Part shown: one piece after another, positions 1 through 8,416 of the stretch
How positions within the stretch are numbered: the stretch's first letter is position 1
Layout of the letters: each line of letters opens with the position of its first letter
From: Pelagibacterium limicola
Lineage (GTDB): Bacteria; Pseudomonadota; Alphaproteobacteria; Rhizobiales; Devosiaceae
NCBI RefSeq assembly: GCF_015694405.1
Contig: NZ_JADQDB010000001.1
Coordinates: 248,001 to 312,000, forward strand
Direction of reading: 5' to 3'
Length of the DNA: 64,000 nt
Notes under the pieces: model-generated
What the model was told of the DNA's origin: nothing
What the model saw: the letters and a program-made list of their open reading frames with translations, nothing else
The model's database searches: none
Position numbers and translations under genes: made by a program

Positions 1-701
1 AGCAGGATCGCGCTGACGAGATCGCCCACATGCACGAAATTGCGTTTGAGCGGCGCGCCCTCGCGATCCCGCATGAAGGGGACCGCGCCGTCGCGCGCGC
101 TTTGCTGCAGTTCCTCGGCGGTGAGCAGCGTATCCCACGCCGGCCCTCCGAACTGCTCGGTCAGGCTCAGCGCGAACCGGAAGTCGTCCTTTTCCATGAT
201 CCATGGGGCCCGCAGGCAGCACCCGTTGATTCCATACTGGATGCGGTACTGCTCAAGCATCACCTCTTCGATCACCTTGGTGAGTGCGTAGCACCCCGGA
301 TAGGCGCGCAGCGGCGATGTCTCGGTTATCGGCGCATCGTATCCGTGAAAGATATGACCGACCGAGCAATCCCCACCGATCAGGATGAACTGGCGCGCCG
401 TCGAAGACGTCCTGAAGGCTTCGAGCAGGTTGAACATGCCCTTGACCCCGACATCCATCGCGAGGTCCGGCGATTCCTTGACCGCCGCCATGTGAAGCAC
501 ATGCGTTACCCCGGCCATCGCCGCTTCCACGCCGGCGCGGTCGGCCAGCGAGCCGCGCACGGTCTCGACCCGGTCCATCTCCACGACACGATTGTTGCAA
601 AGCGCCCGGATAGCCCATCCGCTGTGGTATCTCGAGTTCAGGAAGGCTGGCAGGAAGTTGCTCCCGACCTTTCCAGTCGCCCCGGTAATCAATAGTTTCA
701 A
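1..701 (-). CDS. NAD(P)-dependent epimerase/dehydratase (extended SDR), 3'-truncated by window edge
   Basis: The reading frame opens at a TTG at 701 and runs off the left edge after about 233 codons. A good AAGGAG lies 7-8 bases before the TTG and no ATG fits better. The N-terminus has the Rossmann motif GATGKVG (about residues 7-13), and a YxxxK catalytic pair (YALTK) follows near residue 140, both typical of extended short-chain dehydrogenases such as sugar epimerases and reductases. It reads in the same direction as the sugar-binding protein gene about 300 bases upstream of it, so a role in metabolising the imported sugar is likely but inferred. The C-terminal substrate region is not visible. 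Confidence 0.85.
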   Translation of the reverse strand, partial: MKLLITGATGKVGSNFLPAFLNSRYHSGWAIRALCNNRVVEMDRVETVRGSLADRAGVEAAMAGVTHVLHMAAVKESPDLAMDVGVKGMFNLLEAFRTSSTARQFILIGGDCSVGHIFHGYDAPITETSPLRAYPGCYALTKVIEEVMLEQYRIQYGINGCCLRAPWIMEKDDFRFALSLTEQFGGPAWDTLLTAEELQQSARDGAVPFMRDREGAPLKRNFVHVGDLVSAIL

Positions 702-1005
702 TTCGGTCGCTCCTTGCGGCCACTCACACGTTTCGTCGGCGCGCGGAACGCCGCGCGTGTCAGAACGCAAATTCCAAAGACAAGAACCGCACCGTAAAGG
801 CGTGATGTCCCGTCGCTGCGGTACGGGGTGAGAGAGCCGTGATACTCCCTCACCCCCCAAGGTCGGCGGATACCTCGCTCAGGCGCCGGCGTCTCATGGT
901 CGGAGCCCATATCCGCCCCTCGTCTGCGGATCGGCGATGGCATGGCACCTGGACGCGGCGCCACGCCATCTCACCCTAGGGAGGGTGTTTCCGACGGGTT
1001 CTCCC
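702..1005. other. Intergenic stretch with hairpins, no gene
   Basis: This stretch between the binding-protein gene and the epimerase has several G/C inverted repeats (for example GGGGTGAG near 828 pairing with CTCACCCC near 850) but no T-run that would make a clear intrinsic terminator. The short open frames here have no convincing start or ribosome site. They were not called. Confidence 0.5.
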
Positions 1006-1995
1006 CTACTGGGCGCAGAATCCCGGGTCCTCGCGATTGCAGATATCGAGGCCGGTGTAGATCGGATCCTCGACAGCCTCGCCGTTGATGAGCTGGATCA
1101 TCACGTCCGGCGACCGCTGGCCCATCTCGAACGGGCGCTGCCCGACCTGAGCATGGCTGCGGCCTTCATTGAACGCCTGCACCTGCGGAGGCAGGGTATC
1201 GCCCGCGATGATGATGAGCTCATTGGACTGCAACCGGTCCATCACCTGGTCGGTAACTTGGGCATAGGCCTGTGGCGCGAACTGAGCCCAGCCCCCGACC
1301 AGGATGAAAGCATCGAGGTTCGGGTTGGACGTAAACACGTCGGCCATCTGCTGATTCGCCAGGTCGATCTGGTCGTTGGTGAACAGCGGGCAGCCCTCGA
1401 TTTCCGTCCACCCGTTCTGACCGGTCAGGCGATCGGTTCCCTTTTCGCCCGAGATGGTATCCCGGAAGCCGGCCGCGCGTGCGTTGATATTGTCGGCGGC
1501 CACGTTCCCGAGCTGGAGACAGACGGTGCCACCATCGGCCTTGAGCATCTGGGCCTGCTCAGCCATGTAGACACCCATGAGGTAGTTGTCTGTTCCAAGG
1601 AATGTCGCCCGCAGGCTGCGGTCGGCTTCCGAGAGGTCCGCGTCGACCGTCATGACCGGAATGGTCGGCGCGATGTCGCGCAGACGATTGGCCATGGCCG
1701 GGGCGTTGGACGGCGAAATGGCAATAGCCGCCACGCCGCGGGTGATCAGGTCGTCGACCAGCTGTACCTGCCCGGCCTCGTCGGCGCTCGACGCCGGACC
1801 GGTGTAAAGGCACTCATATTCGGAATCCGGGTTGTTGGCCGCCCAGTCCTGGCAGCCAAGATTGATCTGCTCGAAGAACGGATTGTCCAGTCCCTTGACC
1901 ACGATGGCCAGGGTCTTCTTGTCCTGGGCCTGTGCGCCGGCCATAGCCAGCGCGAGAATGGCGGCACTTGCCGCAATTAGATGTACGTACCTCAA
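1006..1995 (-). CDS. Sugar ABC transporter substrate-binding protein
   Basis: This is a 329-residue periplasmic binding protein of the ribose/galactose (Peripla_BP_4) type. I start it at the TTG at 1995, preceded 9 bases upstream by AGGGAGGA; that start gives a clean signal peptide with cleavage after AQA at residue 23, and DNPFFEQ plus VDDLITRGVAAIAISPS follow as in sugar-binding proteins. It is divergent from the ATPase and permease genes, and together they form one complete importer. The ligand cannot be read from sequence. Regulation by the neighbouring LacI-type protein is likely because similar motifs lie in both control regions. Confidence 0.9.
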   Translation of the reverse strand: MRYVHLIAASAAILALAMAGAQAQDKKTLAIVVKGLDNPFFEQINLGCQDWAANNPDSEYECLYTGPASSADEAGQVQLVDDLITRGVAAIAISPSNAPAMANRLRDIAPTIPVMTVDADLSEADRSLRATFLGTDNYLMGVYMAEQAQMLKADGGTVCLQLGNVAADNINARAAGFRDTISGEKGTDRLTGQNGWTEIEGCPLFTNDQIDLANQQMADVFTSNPNLDAFILVGGWAQFAPQAYAQVTDQVMDRLQSNELIIIAGDTLPPQVQAFNEGRSHAQVGQRPFEMGQRSPDVMIQLINGEAVEDPIYTGLDICNREDPGFCAQ

Positions 1996-2170
1996 CTTCT
2001 GTAGTCCTCCCTGTGGTGTCGATCCGGCACTTCTGAATAACCAGCGGCATACCGGAATGGTTTGCAGCGGGCGCCACGGCCCTGACTGCAAATTTCTTGA
2101 GCCTTGGGCATCTCGGACAATCGTCTCCTTGTCCGCTCTACTCCCTTGCCGTCAGGCTCATATTATGCGC

Positions 2171-2181
2171 TAATATCAGCA
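2171..2181. promoter_or_regulatory. Candidate LacI-family operator motif (copy 1)
   Basis: The 11-mer TAATATCAGCA here is repeated as its reverse complement at 5255-5265, upstream of the LacI-type regulator gene. A shorter copy (TAATATCAG) lies at 2362-2370 inside the start of the ATPase gene. Sharing between a regulator promoter and its likely target promoter suggests an operator; this is an inference. Confidence 0.45.
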
Positions 2182-2282
2182 TTCAATTACTGGCATCGTC
2201 AAGCTGAAAATTTCGTGCACGATCCATGTAGGAAGAAATGGCGGCTTGCCTGAAGCCATGTCGCCAGCGAGGGTGGCTTGTA

Positions 2283-2305
2283 TATAATCCGCTGAAATTC
2301 AGCGG
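2283..2305 (+). promoter_or_regulatory. -10 box with abutting 17-bp palindrome
   Basis: TATAAT at 2283-2288 is directly followed by CCGCTGAAATTCAGCGG, a perfect 8-1-8 inverted repeat at 2289-2305. A repressor bound there would cover the transcription start of the ATPase-permease unit. I found no good -35 box at the usual spacing. Confidence 0.5.
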
Positions 2306-2341
2306 TGCTATAAATGATGTAGACTTACCTAGGGAGGACGT

Positions 2342-3082
2342 ATGAGCGCGCTGCGACTCGTTAATATCAGTAAAAATTTCGGGGCGATTCATGCCCTTAG
2401 CGGGGTGACACTCGAGATCGAGCCCGGCGAGGTTGTAGGCCTCATGGGCGACAACGGGGCAGGAAAGTCGACGCTGGTGAAGGTGATCGCCGGCAATTTC
2501 GCCCCCAGCGAAGGTGAGATATTCATCTCGGACGAGAAGGTCGAGTTCCACCGGCCAATCGATGCGCAACGCGCCGGGATCGAGGTTGTCTATCAGGACC
2601 TTGCGATCTGCAACAACCTGTCGGCCGCCTCGAATGTCTTTCTCGGTCGCGAGATGACCAAACAGTTCGGCCCTTTCCGCATCATCGATTATGCCGGGAT
2701 GCGGGCGAAATCGGCCCAATTGTTCGAGCGCTTGAAATCGGAAACCCGTCCGCGGGATCTGGTCTGGCGCATGTCGGGCGGCCAGCGTCAGGCCGTCGCC
2801 ATCGCCCGCACCCTGCTCTCCGATGCCAGGATCGTCCTGATGGACGAGCCGACTGCCGCGATCTCGGTCCGGCAGGTCGCCGAGGTGCTCAAGCTCATCC
2901 GCTATCTCAGCGACCACGGCATCGCCGTCGTTCTCATCAGCCATCGCATGCCGGACGTTTTCGAGGTCGCCGACAAGATCGCGGTGCTGCGCCGCGGCCG
3001 GCTTGTCGCGAGCAAGAGAGCTGCCGACTCCTCACCAGAGGAAATAACCGGCCTCATCACCGGCGCCATCGAGGCTGCCTGA
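2342..3082 (+). CDS. Sugar ABC transporter ATP-binding protein
   Basis: This 246-residue ATPase energises import of the sugar delivered by the divergent binding protein. Walker A is GDNGAGKST (36-44), the ABC signature is SGGQRQ near 145-150 and Walker B is IVLMDEPTA near 164-172. It is a single-domain ATPase, about half the length of RbsA/XylG fusions, so it probably works as a homodimer. The start has AGGGAGGA 5 bases upstream. The permease gene follows 20 bases later in the same unit. Confidence 0.93.
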   Translation: MSALRLVNISKNFGAIHALSGVTLEIEPGEVVGLMGDNGAGKSTLVKVIAGNFAPSEGEIFISDEKVEFHRPIDAQRAGIEVVYQDLAICNNLSAASNVFLGREMTKQFGPFRIIDYAGMRAKSAQLFERLKSETRPRDLVWRMSGGQRQAVAIARTLLSDARIVLMDEPTAAISVRQVAEVLKLIRYLSDHGIAVVLISHRMPDVFEVADKIAVLRRGRLVASKRAADSSPEEITGLITGAIEAA

Positions 3083-3102
3083 TAGGTCACAGGAGAATAG
3101 AT

Positions 3103-4101
3103 ATGTCGAATTCAATTGCCGATGTCATCGGCCAGTCCCAGCACCGCAATGTCCTGTCCCGGCTCGCCAACCAGCAGACCTTCTGGGTGTTTCTAGCCGC
3201 GGTTCTCGCCTGCCTCGCCCTGACGCTGCTCACCGACACCTTTGCGACCGAGCGCAACATGTTCAACGTCTCGCGCAATTTCGCTTTCGTCGCCATCATC
3301 GCCCTCGGCATGACGGCGGTGATCGCCTCGGGCGGCATCGATCTTTCGGTCGGGTCCACCGTTGCCCTTTCGGCCATGACGGTCGCGGTGCTGATGACCT
3401 CGGGCCTGCCGATCTGGGTCGGGATTCCTGCGGCCCTCTTCGTCGCCGCGCTCGTCGGCGCCGTCAACGGCGTGCTGATCGCCTATGCGGGCATGCCGCC
3501 GTTCGTCGTGACGCTGGGCATGTTGTCGGTCGCCCGTTCCCTCGCGATGGTTCTTTCGAACAACCGGATGATCTACGAGTTCGGGCCTGACCACAGCATG
3601 CTGCTCTGGCTGGGCGGCGGCGCCACGTTCGGCCTGCCAAATCCCCTGATCGTCCTTGCCTTCCTTGCCGCCTTCACGGGTTTCCTCTTCAAATGGACCC
3701 GGTGGGGGCAGCACCTGTTCGCCATTGGTGGCAACGAGGAAGCCGCGAAGCTGACCGGCATTCCTGTCCGGCAGCTCAAGGTTTCGGTCTACGTCTTTTC
3801 GGCGCTCATGGCCGGCATTACCGGTGTTCTTGAAGTGGGCTGGCTCGGCGGCGTCACCACCAATCTCGGGCAGGCGATGGAACTGTCCGTGATCGCTGCG
3901 GCCGTTATTGGCGGCGCCAATCTCGCCGGTGGCGTGGGAACTGCGTTCGGCGCGGTCGTCGGGGCGCTGCTGATCGAGGTAATTCGCAACAGCCTGATCC
4001 TTCTGGGGATCAGTACGTTCTGGCAGGGTGCTTTCGTCGGCGCCTTCATCGTCATAGCGGTCGCATTCGACCGGTTCCGAAACGCCCGATCCGCAGATTG
4101 A
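3103..4101 (+). CDS. Sugar ABC transporter permease (RbsC/AraH type)
   Basis: This 332-residue inner-membrane permease belongs to the BPD_transp_2 family. It has many hydrophobic segments and the family signature region GMTAVIASGGIDLSVGSTVAL around residues 69-90. AGGAGA precedes the ATG. It is the last gene of the ATPase-permease unit and is followed by a strong terminator. Together with the ATPase and the divergent binding protein it makes a complete carbohydrate uptake system of unknown substrate. Confidence 0.93.
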   Translation: MSNSIADVIGQSQHRNVLSRLANQQTFWVFLAAVLACLALTLLTDTFATERNMFNVSRNFAFVAIIALGMTAVIASGGIDLSVGSTVALSAMTVAVLMTSGLPIWVGIPAALFVAALVGAVNGVLIAYAGMPPFVVTLGMLSVARSLAMVLSNNRMIYEFGPDHSMLLWLGGGATFGLPNPLIVLAFLAAFTGFLFKWTRWGQHLFAIGGNEEAAKLTGIPVRQLKVSVYVFSALMAGITGVLEVGWLGGVTTNLGQAMELSVIAAAVIGGANLAGGVGTAFGAVVGALLIEVIRNSLILLGISTFWQGAFVGAFIVIAVAFDRFRNARSAD

Positions 4102-4114
4102 AGGATCTACCTCC

Positions 4115-4142
4115 TGCCCCGCTTCGGCGGGGCATTTTTTCT
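4115..4142 (+). terminator. Intrinsic terminator after permease gene
   Basis: TGCCCCGC and GCGGGGCA pair perfectly (8 bp) around a TTCG tetraloop, followed by six T residues. It lies 13 bases after the permease stop codon and also faces the convergent LacI-type gene. Confidence 0.9.
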
Positions 4143-4152
4143 TTGAGGGGCG

Positions 4153-5226
4153 CTACCGCGCCAGCGCCCTGCGCCGGACCACGGGCCTCTCGACAACCTG
4201 TGTCGATTCGCGCACGATCAGGTCGCAAGTCACCTTGATCCGGCCCGGCGGCACCTGCAGGCCACCCGCAATATCGAGCAACAGTTCCGCCGCCGACCGG
4301 CCCATTTCGTAATGAGGCAGCACGAGCGTGGAGAGCGGCGGGTGCATGAACTGCGCCAGTTCACGATCGTCGAAACCGATCACTGCAACATCGCCCGGCA
4401 CGTCGATCCCCAGTTCCTTGAGCGCGTCGTAGCAGCCCAGCGCCATCATGTCGTTGGCGCAGAAGATCGCGTCCGGCGGATTGGCGAGCGCCATGAGTTC
4501 GTGCGTCATCTCGTATCCCGCCGAGGGCTCCCAGTTGCCCGGGCGGACGAGCGCAGGATCGAAAGGAATGTCGTTGCTGGCGAGGGCCTGCTTGTAGCCC
4601 TTGAGCCGGTCGCGTGCCGCGTCGACCCCTTGCTGGCCATTGATGAACCCGATCCGGCGCCGCCCGGTGGAAATCAGATGTTCCGTCGCCGTCCGGCCGC
4701 CCAGCGTATCGCCCGGCATGACCGAATGAAACTTGCGGTCTTCGTCATAACTGTTGGCGAGCACCAGTCGACGGTCGGCCAGCGCGGCAGGCACCTTGAC
4801 CAGCCGGGTGAGGATGGTCCCGTAGATCACCCCAAGCACGGGCACGTTGCCCATTCCGGAAAGGATGCTGGCCTCGACATCCGCATCCCCGTGGCTCACC
4901 GCCAGCAGGACGCTGATCCCATATTCGAGCGCCTTGTCCCGCGCGCCTTCAAAGGCCAGAGACATCCATGGGTCGGCTGATATTTCGTCCGCAATGAAGA
5001 TGATCGACGATTTGCCGCCCGGCGCGACCCGCGATCCGCGGCGCACGAACTTGTACCCGAGCGCCTGCGCCGCCTCCAGAACACGCCGGCGTGTGGAATC
5101 TGCGAGCCGTGCCCCCTTGCTGCCACTGAGGACGAGCGACACCGTCGCCTGCGACACGCCGGCTGCCGCCGCCACGTCCATCATCGTGGGGCGCACCCCG
5201 GCAGCTTTTTCTTTCACTTTGACCAT
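4153..5226 (-). CDS. LacI family transcriptional regulator
   Basis: This 357-residue repressor has an N-terminal LacI helix-turn-helix (MMDVAAAAGVSQATVSLVLSG, about residues 15-35) and a C-terminal periplasmic-binding-like ligand domain (FCANDMMALGCYDALKELGI; VIGFDDRELAQF). I chose the ATG at 5226 with CAGGGA just upstream; an in-frame TTG at 5247 would add seven residues. It converges on the transporter permease gene. The TGCTGATATTA motif in its own upstream region also occurs in the transporter control region, which suggests it represses both itself and the importer. Confidence 0.92.
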   Translation of the reverse strand: MVKVKEKAAGVRPTMMDVAAAAGVSQATVSLVLSGSKGARLADSTRRRVLEAAQALGYKFVRRGSRVAPGGKSSIIFIADEISADPWMSLAFEGARDKALEYGISVLLAVSHGDADVEASILSGMGNVPVLGVIYGTILTRLVKVPAALADRRLVLANSYDEDRKFHSVMPGDTLGGRTATEHLISTGRRRIGFINGQQGVDAARDRLKGYKQALASNDIPFDPALVRPGNWEPSAGYEMTHELMALANPPDAIFCANDMMALGCYDALKELGIDVPGDVAVIGFDDRELAQFMHPPLSTLVLPHYEMGRSAAELLLDIAGGLQVPPGRIKVTCDLIVRESTQVVERPVVRRRALAR

Positions 5227-5254
5227 ATGTCCCTGTGCACCACGCAAATAATCG

Positions 5255-5265
5255 TGCTGATATTA
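5255..5265. promoter_or_regulatory. Candidate LacI-family operator motif (copy 2)
   Basis: TGCTGATATTA lies about 30 bases before the LacI-type start codon and is the reverse complement of the motif at 2171-2181. It would fit an autoregulatory operator. Confidence 0.45.
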
Positions 5266-5424
5266 CCAGCCATGCGTTTCAATAGCACAAACTTTTCCGC
5301 GAGGCACAATACCGACTTTTGGCGGGAGGCGAAGCCTCGCACCGCAACAGGCGGTCCGCGCAACGTCTTGCGCGGGCTTTAGCGCGTCATGCGCCGAACG
5401 GTAAGGCGCGTAAGATATCGAAAA

Positions 5425-5500
5425 TGGTGGGCCCGGAGGGACTCGAACCCCCAACCAGACCGTTATGAGCGGTCGGCTCTAACCATTGAGCTACAGGCCC
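5425..5500 (-). tRNA. tRNA with CAU anticodon, probably tRNA-Ile2
   Basis: The 76-base gene has a 7-bp acceptor stem (GGGCCTG with CGGGCCC), discriminator A and an encoded CCA end. The D arm is GCTC/GAGC, the anticodon stem GACCG/CGGTC encloses CTCATAA, and the T loop is TTCGAGT. The anticodon is CAU. The acceptor and variable-loop pattern resembles the isoleucine tRNA whose wobble C becomes lysidine, rather than initiator or elongator Met, but the anticodon alone does not decide this. The stretch on either side (5266-5424 and 5501-5674) holds no gene. Confidence 0.93.
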
Positions 5501-5674
5501 ACGCGATGCGTTTCCTAACGGCTTCATGGCGTAAGGTCCATCATGTTTTTCATCTTGGCGTCGATGAATTCCGCCGCAAATCTGTCGCAATGAACATGGA
5601 CTTTCTCGCGCATTCAGCGCCGGTTCAGTCTGCGTGCCCGACAAGCGCCGGCATCTTCATCGAGGAGTCTCCCC

Positions 5675-6385
5675 ATGAGTTTCATAAAATCCATTGCCTC
5701 TACCACCCTGATACTGGCGCTCGCCTCCCCCGCTTTTGCCGGGGAAATCTCACTTTCTGGTACCGGCGTCGTCCGCGCTGCGCCCGACATGGCCACCATT
5801 TCGACCGGCGTGGTAAGTCAGGCCGAAACTGCCCGCGAAGCTCTCGATGCCAACAACGCGGCAATGGAACGCCTGATCGCCGTACTGCGCGAAGCGGGCC
5901 TGGAAAACCGCGACATTCAAACCTCGGATTTCAATGTCAGCCCGCAATATGTCTATTCCGACCGGCGCGACCCCCGCGGCTACAGCTTGCCCCCGGAAAT
6001 CTCCGGCTATCAGGTGTCCAACACCGTGACCATCGCGGTCCGTGACCTCGAAAAGCTCGGCACGATTCTCGATCAGGCCGTTTCGGAAGGCGCCAATGCA
6101 ATCAATGGCATCTCCTTTTCGGTCGCCGAGTCCGACAAGCTGCTCGAACAGGCCCGTCGTCGCGCCTTTGCCGATGCGCACAGCAAGGCGCTTGTCTATG
6201 CCGACGCCGCCGGCGTCGAACTTGGCGCCATCGAATCGATTTCCGAGCATCAGGACTATATGCCGCCGCAGCCGATGCTGAGGACACAAGCCATGGATAT
6301 GGAAGCGGCCCAGTCCGTTCCCGTCGAAGCTGGCGAGTTGTCGTTCTCGGTGAACGTTTCGGTCACTTGGGAAATCAGCGAATAG
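5675..6385 (+). CDS. SIMPL domain (DUF541) periplasmic protein
   Basis: This 236-residue protein has a signal peptide ending in AFAGE (about residue 22) and a SIMPL/DUF541 domain over most of its length. The family pattern GTGVVRAAPDMATISTGV sits at the mature N-terminus, and a DIQTSDFNVSPQY stretch follows. Family members are periplasmic or outer-membrane associated and of unclear biochemical role. GAGGAG lies 7 bases before the ATG. The gene stands alone between the tRNA and a convergent TSUP permease gene. Confidence 0.9.
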   Translation: MSFIKSIASTTLILALASPAFAGEISLSGTGVVRAAPDMATISTGVVSQAETAREALDANNAAMERLIAVLREAGLENRDIQTSDFNVSPQYVYSDRRDPRGYSLPPEISGYQVSNTVTIAVRDLEKLGTILDQAVSEGANAINGISFSVAESDKLLEQARRRAFADAHSKALVYADAAGVELGAIESISEHQDYMPPQPMLRTQAMDMEAAQSVPVEAGELSFSVNVSVTWEISE

Positions 6386-6396
6386 TTTCCCGGCTT

Positions 6397-7239
6397 TCAG
6401 CCAATCACGGCCTGCGCGATCATGCGCAGGCCAACCACGACGAGAAACACCGCAAACACCGCCTTGAGCAGTTTGGCATTGAGCTTGTGCGCCAGCACGA
6501 CGCCCAATGGCGCGCTTAGGGCGGCCATGCCCCCGATCAGGACGAACGAGGGCAAATTGATAAAGCCAAGGCTTAGCGGCGGCGTCCCCGCCACGCCCCA
6601 GCCTGAAATGACGAACCCGATCGCAGCGGGTATAGCCAGTATCACCCCCAGCGCCGAGCTCGTGCCTACTGCAGTGTGAATCGGCACGCCGAACGCGGTC
6701 AGCGTCGGCACCGTGAGCGATCCGCCCCCGATCCCCATAAGCGCCGAGATATAGCCGATCACCGCTGCCGATATCCGGTTAGCCATCGGCATGCCCGCCA
6801 GCTTCTCCATCATCTGGCGCTGCACCGGCAGCACCATGTTGAGCGCGATAAACAACGCCATTGCCCCGAAAATGATCTTGAGCGCCGCCGCGGTATAAAG
6901 CCCCGCCATCAACCCGCCGAGCAATGAGGCAGCGACGATCCATGGGCCCCACCGCCTCACAATATCGCGGTCTACCGCCCCGCGCTTGTCGTGCGATTGC
7001 GCGCTCCTCAGCCCTGTCGGGACGATGACCGCGAGCGAGGTGCCCACCGCGACATGCATGATGACAGCCGGATCATAGCCCAGGAGCTGGTAAGCCAGCA
7101 CCATGGCCGGCACCATGATGATGCCACCGCCGATGCCCAGCAAGCCAGCCATGATCCCGGACGCCAGCCCTGTGACGATGAGCCCTGCGGCGAAAGGCAG
7201 ATATGGGAAGATCGTTCCGGACAAGGCAAAAAGACTCAA
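6397..7239 (-). CDS. TSUP (TauE/SafE) family sulfite/anion permease
   Basis: This 280-residue inner-membrane protein has about eight hydrophobic segments and two TSUP half-repeats with the glycine-rich signatures GLASGIMAGLLGIGGGIIMVP (near the N-terminus) and ALMGIGGGSLTVP (central). Known members export sulfite, sulfoacetate or related anions. The substrate here is unknown. It converges with the SIMPL gene, with only 11 bases between the stop codons. Confidence 0.92.
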   Translation of the reverse strand: MSLFALSGTIFPYLPFAAGLIVTGLASGIMAGLLGIGGGIIMVPAMVLAYQLLGYDPAVIMHVAVGTSLAVIVPTGLRSAQSHDKRGAVDRDIVRRWGPWIVAASLLGGLMAGLYTAAALKIIFGAMALFIALNMVLPVQRQMMEKLAGMPMANRISAAVIGYISALMGIGGGSLTVPTLTAFGVPIHTAVGTSSALGVILAIPAAIGFVISGWGVAGTPPLSLGFINLPSFVLIGGMAALSAPLGVVLAHKLNAKLLKAVFAVFLVVVGLRMIAQAVIG

Positions 7240-7288
7240 TAAAGGAAGGATGTGCGACTATCCGTCCGCTGCACGCTCCTGTCCAGAC

Positions 7289-7708
7289 CTACGCGCCGAG
7301 GAGATGGAACACCAGCTTGCGCCGATGCGGCGCCCGGCGGTGCTCGAACAGATAGATTCCTTGCCACGTTCCCAGAACCATCTGCCCGCCGGCAAGAGGT
7401 ATCCCAAGCGAGGTTTGCGTCAGCGCGGCCTTGATATGCGCCGGCATGTCGTCTGGCCCCTCGGTGGTATGCACCAGCCAGTCCATGCCCTCGGGCACCA
7501 ACCGCGCGAAAAATCCCTTGAGATCGGTCTGCACGTCGGGGTCGGCATTCTCCTGAATGAGCAGCGAACACGACGTATGGCGACAAAAGATCGTCAGCAG
7601 TCCGGTGGCGATCCCGCTCTGCGAGATGAACCGTCCGGCCTCGCCGGTAATTTCATACAGGCCGCCGCCCCGGGTATCGACCGCCATTTCCGTCTGATGC
7701 TGTATCAT
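7289..7708 (-). CDS. YjbQ family protein (UPF0047)
   Basis: This 139-residue protein carries the YjbQ fold signature HTSCSLLIQENADPDV (about 43-58) and a C-terminal GTWQGIYLFEHR. YjbQ homologues show weak thiamine-phosphate synthase activity; their physiological role is uncertain. The length matches the family. It lies upstream of the TSUP gene on the same strand with a 49-base gap, so co-transcription is possible. Confidence 0.92.
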   Translation of the reverse strand: MIQHQTEMAVDTRGGGLYEITGEAGRFISQSGIATGLLTIFCRHTSCSLLIQENADPDVQTDLKGFFARLVPEGMDWLVHTTEGPDDMPAHIKAALTQTSLGIPLAGGQMVLGTWQGIYLFEHRRAPHRRKLVFHLLGA

Positions 7709-7903
7709 CGCGCCGCTCCTTCCGTTTCTCCAACGCTATCAGCCCACGGGAACCCAAATCAAACGCGGACGTTTCTCTCCCTGAGTCACAGCGGTCAGGC
7801 AGTTTGCGCCATGGTGCAGGCGCAGGACCGATGGACGAACTGCCGGTGAAATGCTCTTGCCCATACGATTCTGTAATCGCCGGCGCAGACATGGAGAAGA
7901 CAT

Positions 7904-8260
7904 ATGGCTGATATTGATCGCGACTATCCCCAGCGCGAGCGGACAGAACGCACCCACTATCAATCCATGAGCACTGGTAACAGCGCAGGATGGTGGATTG
8001 CGGGACTGCTGGTTCTCGCTGTCATCATCATCGGATTCATTGCCATGACTGGCGGTGAGCCCGCGCCGGTTGACCCTGCGGCAACCACGCTCGAAACCCC
8101 GGTCGCACCGCCCGCCGATGGCGCAGCGCCCATGACCGACCCGGCTCCCCTGACTGAGCCTGCGCCGGTAACGGACCCTGCAGCACCGGCTGCTCCGGCA
8201 GACGCGACCCCGGTGGAGCCCGCCCCGGTCGCCCCGGCTGAGCCCGCTCCGGGCAATTGA
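7904..8260 (+). CDS. Small membrane-anchored proline/alanine-rich protein
   Basis: This 118-residue protein has one membrane helix (WWIAGLLVLAVIIIGFIAM, about 30-48) after a charged cytoplasmic N-terminus. The rest is a low-complexity periplasmic tail built of APVTDPA/PAPV-type repeats. GGAGAAGACAT precedes the ATG. No catalytic domain is visible. It resembles small Rhizobiales envelope proteins and sits just before an OmpA-like gene with a similarly proline-rich region, which hints at a shared cell-wall-spanning role. Confidence 0.8.
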   Translation: MADIDRDYPQRERTERTHYQSMSTGNSAGWWIAGLLVLAVIIIGFIAMTGGEPAPVDPAATTLETPVAPPADGAAPMTDPAPLTEPAPVTDPAAPAAPADATPVEPAPVAPAEPAPGN

Positions 8261-8416
8261 TATTGATGCACTTTTTGAGAACGCGCCTTCAACCCTTGGA
8301 GGCGCGTTCAGCCTGCAGTCATCTTGTAGTCTGTAAGTGAAGACCATGATTTTGCCGCACACGCTGAGCAACCTGCGCGCATGGCATCCAATGCCGGGGG
8401 GCAAAGGAGAATCCCG

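Larger units (their letters stand above)
1996..2341. promoter_or_regulatory. Divergent control region of sugar transporter
   Basis: This 346-base region separates the leftward binding-protein gene from the rightward ATPase gene. It holds both ribosome sites (AGGGAGGA in each direction), a TATAAT box at 2283-2288, a perfect 17-base palindrome at 2289-2305 and a TAATATCAGCA motif at 2171-2181 that recurs before the LacI-type gene. It is relatively AT-rich, as expected for promoters. No gene was seen in it. Confidence 0.7.
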
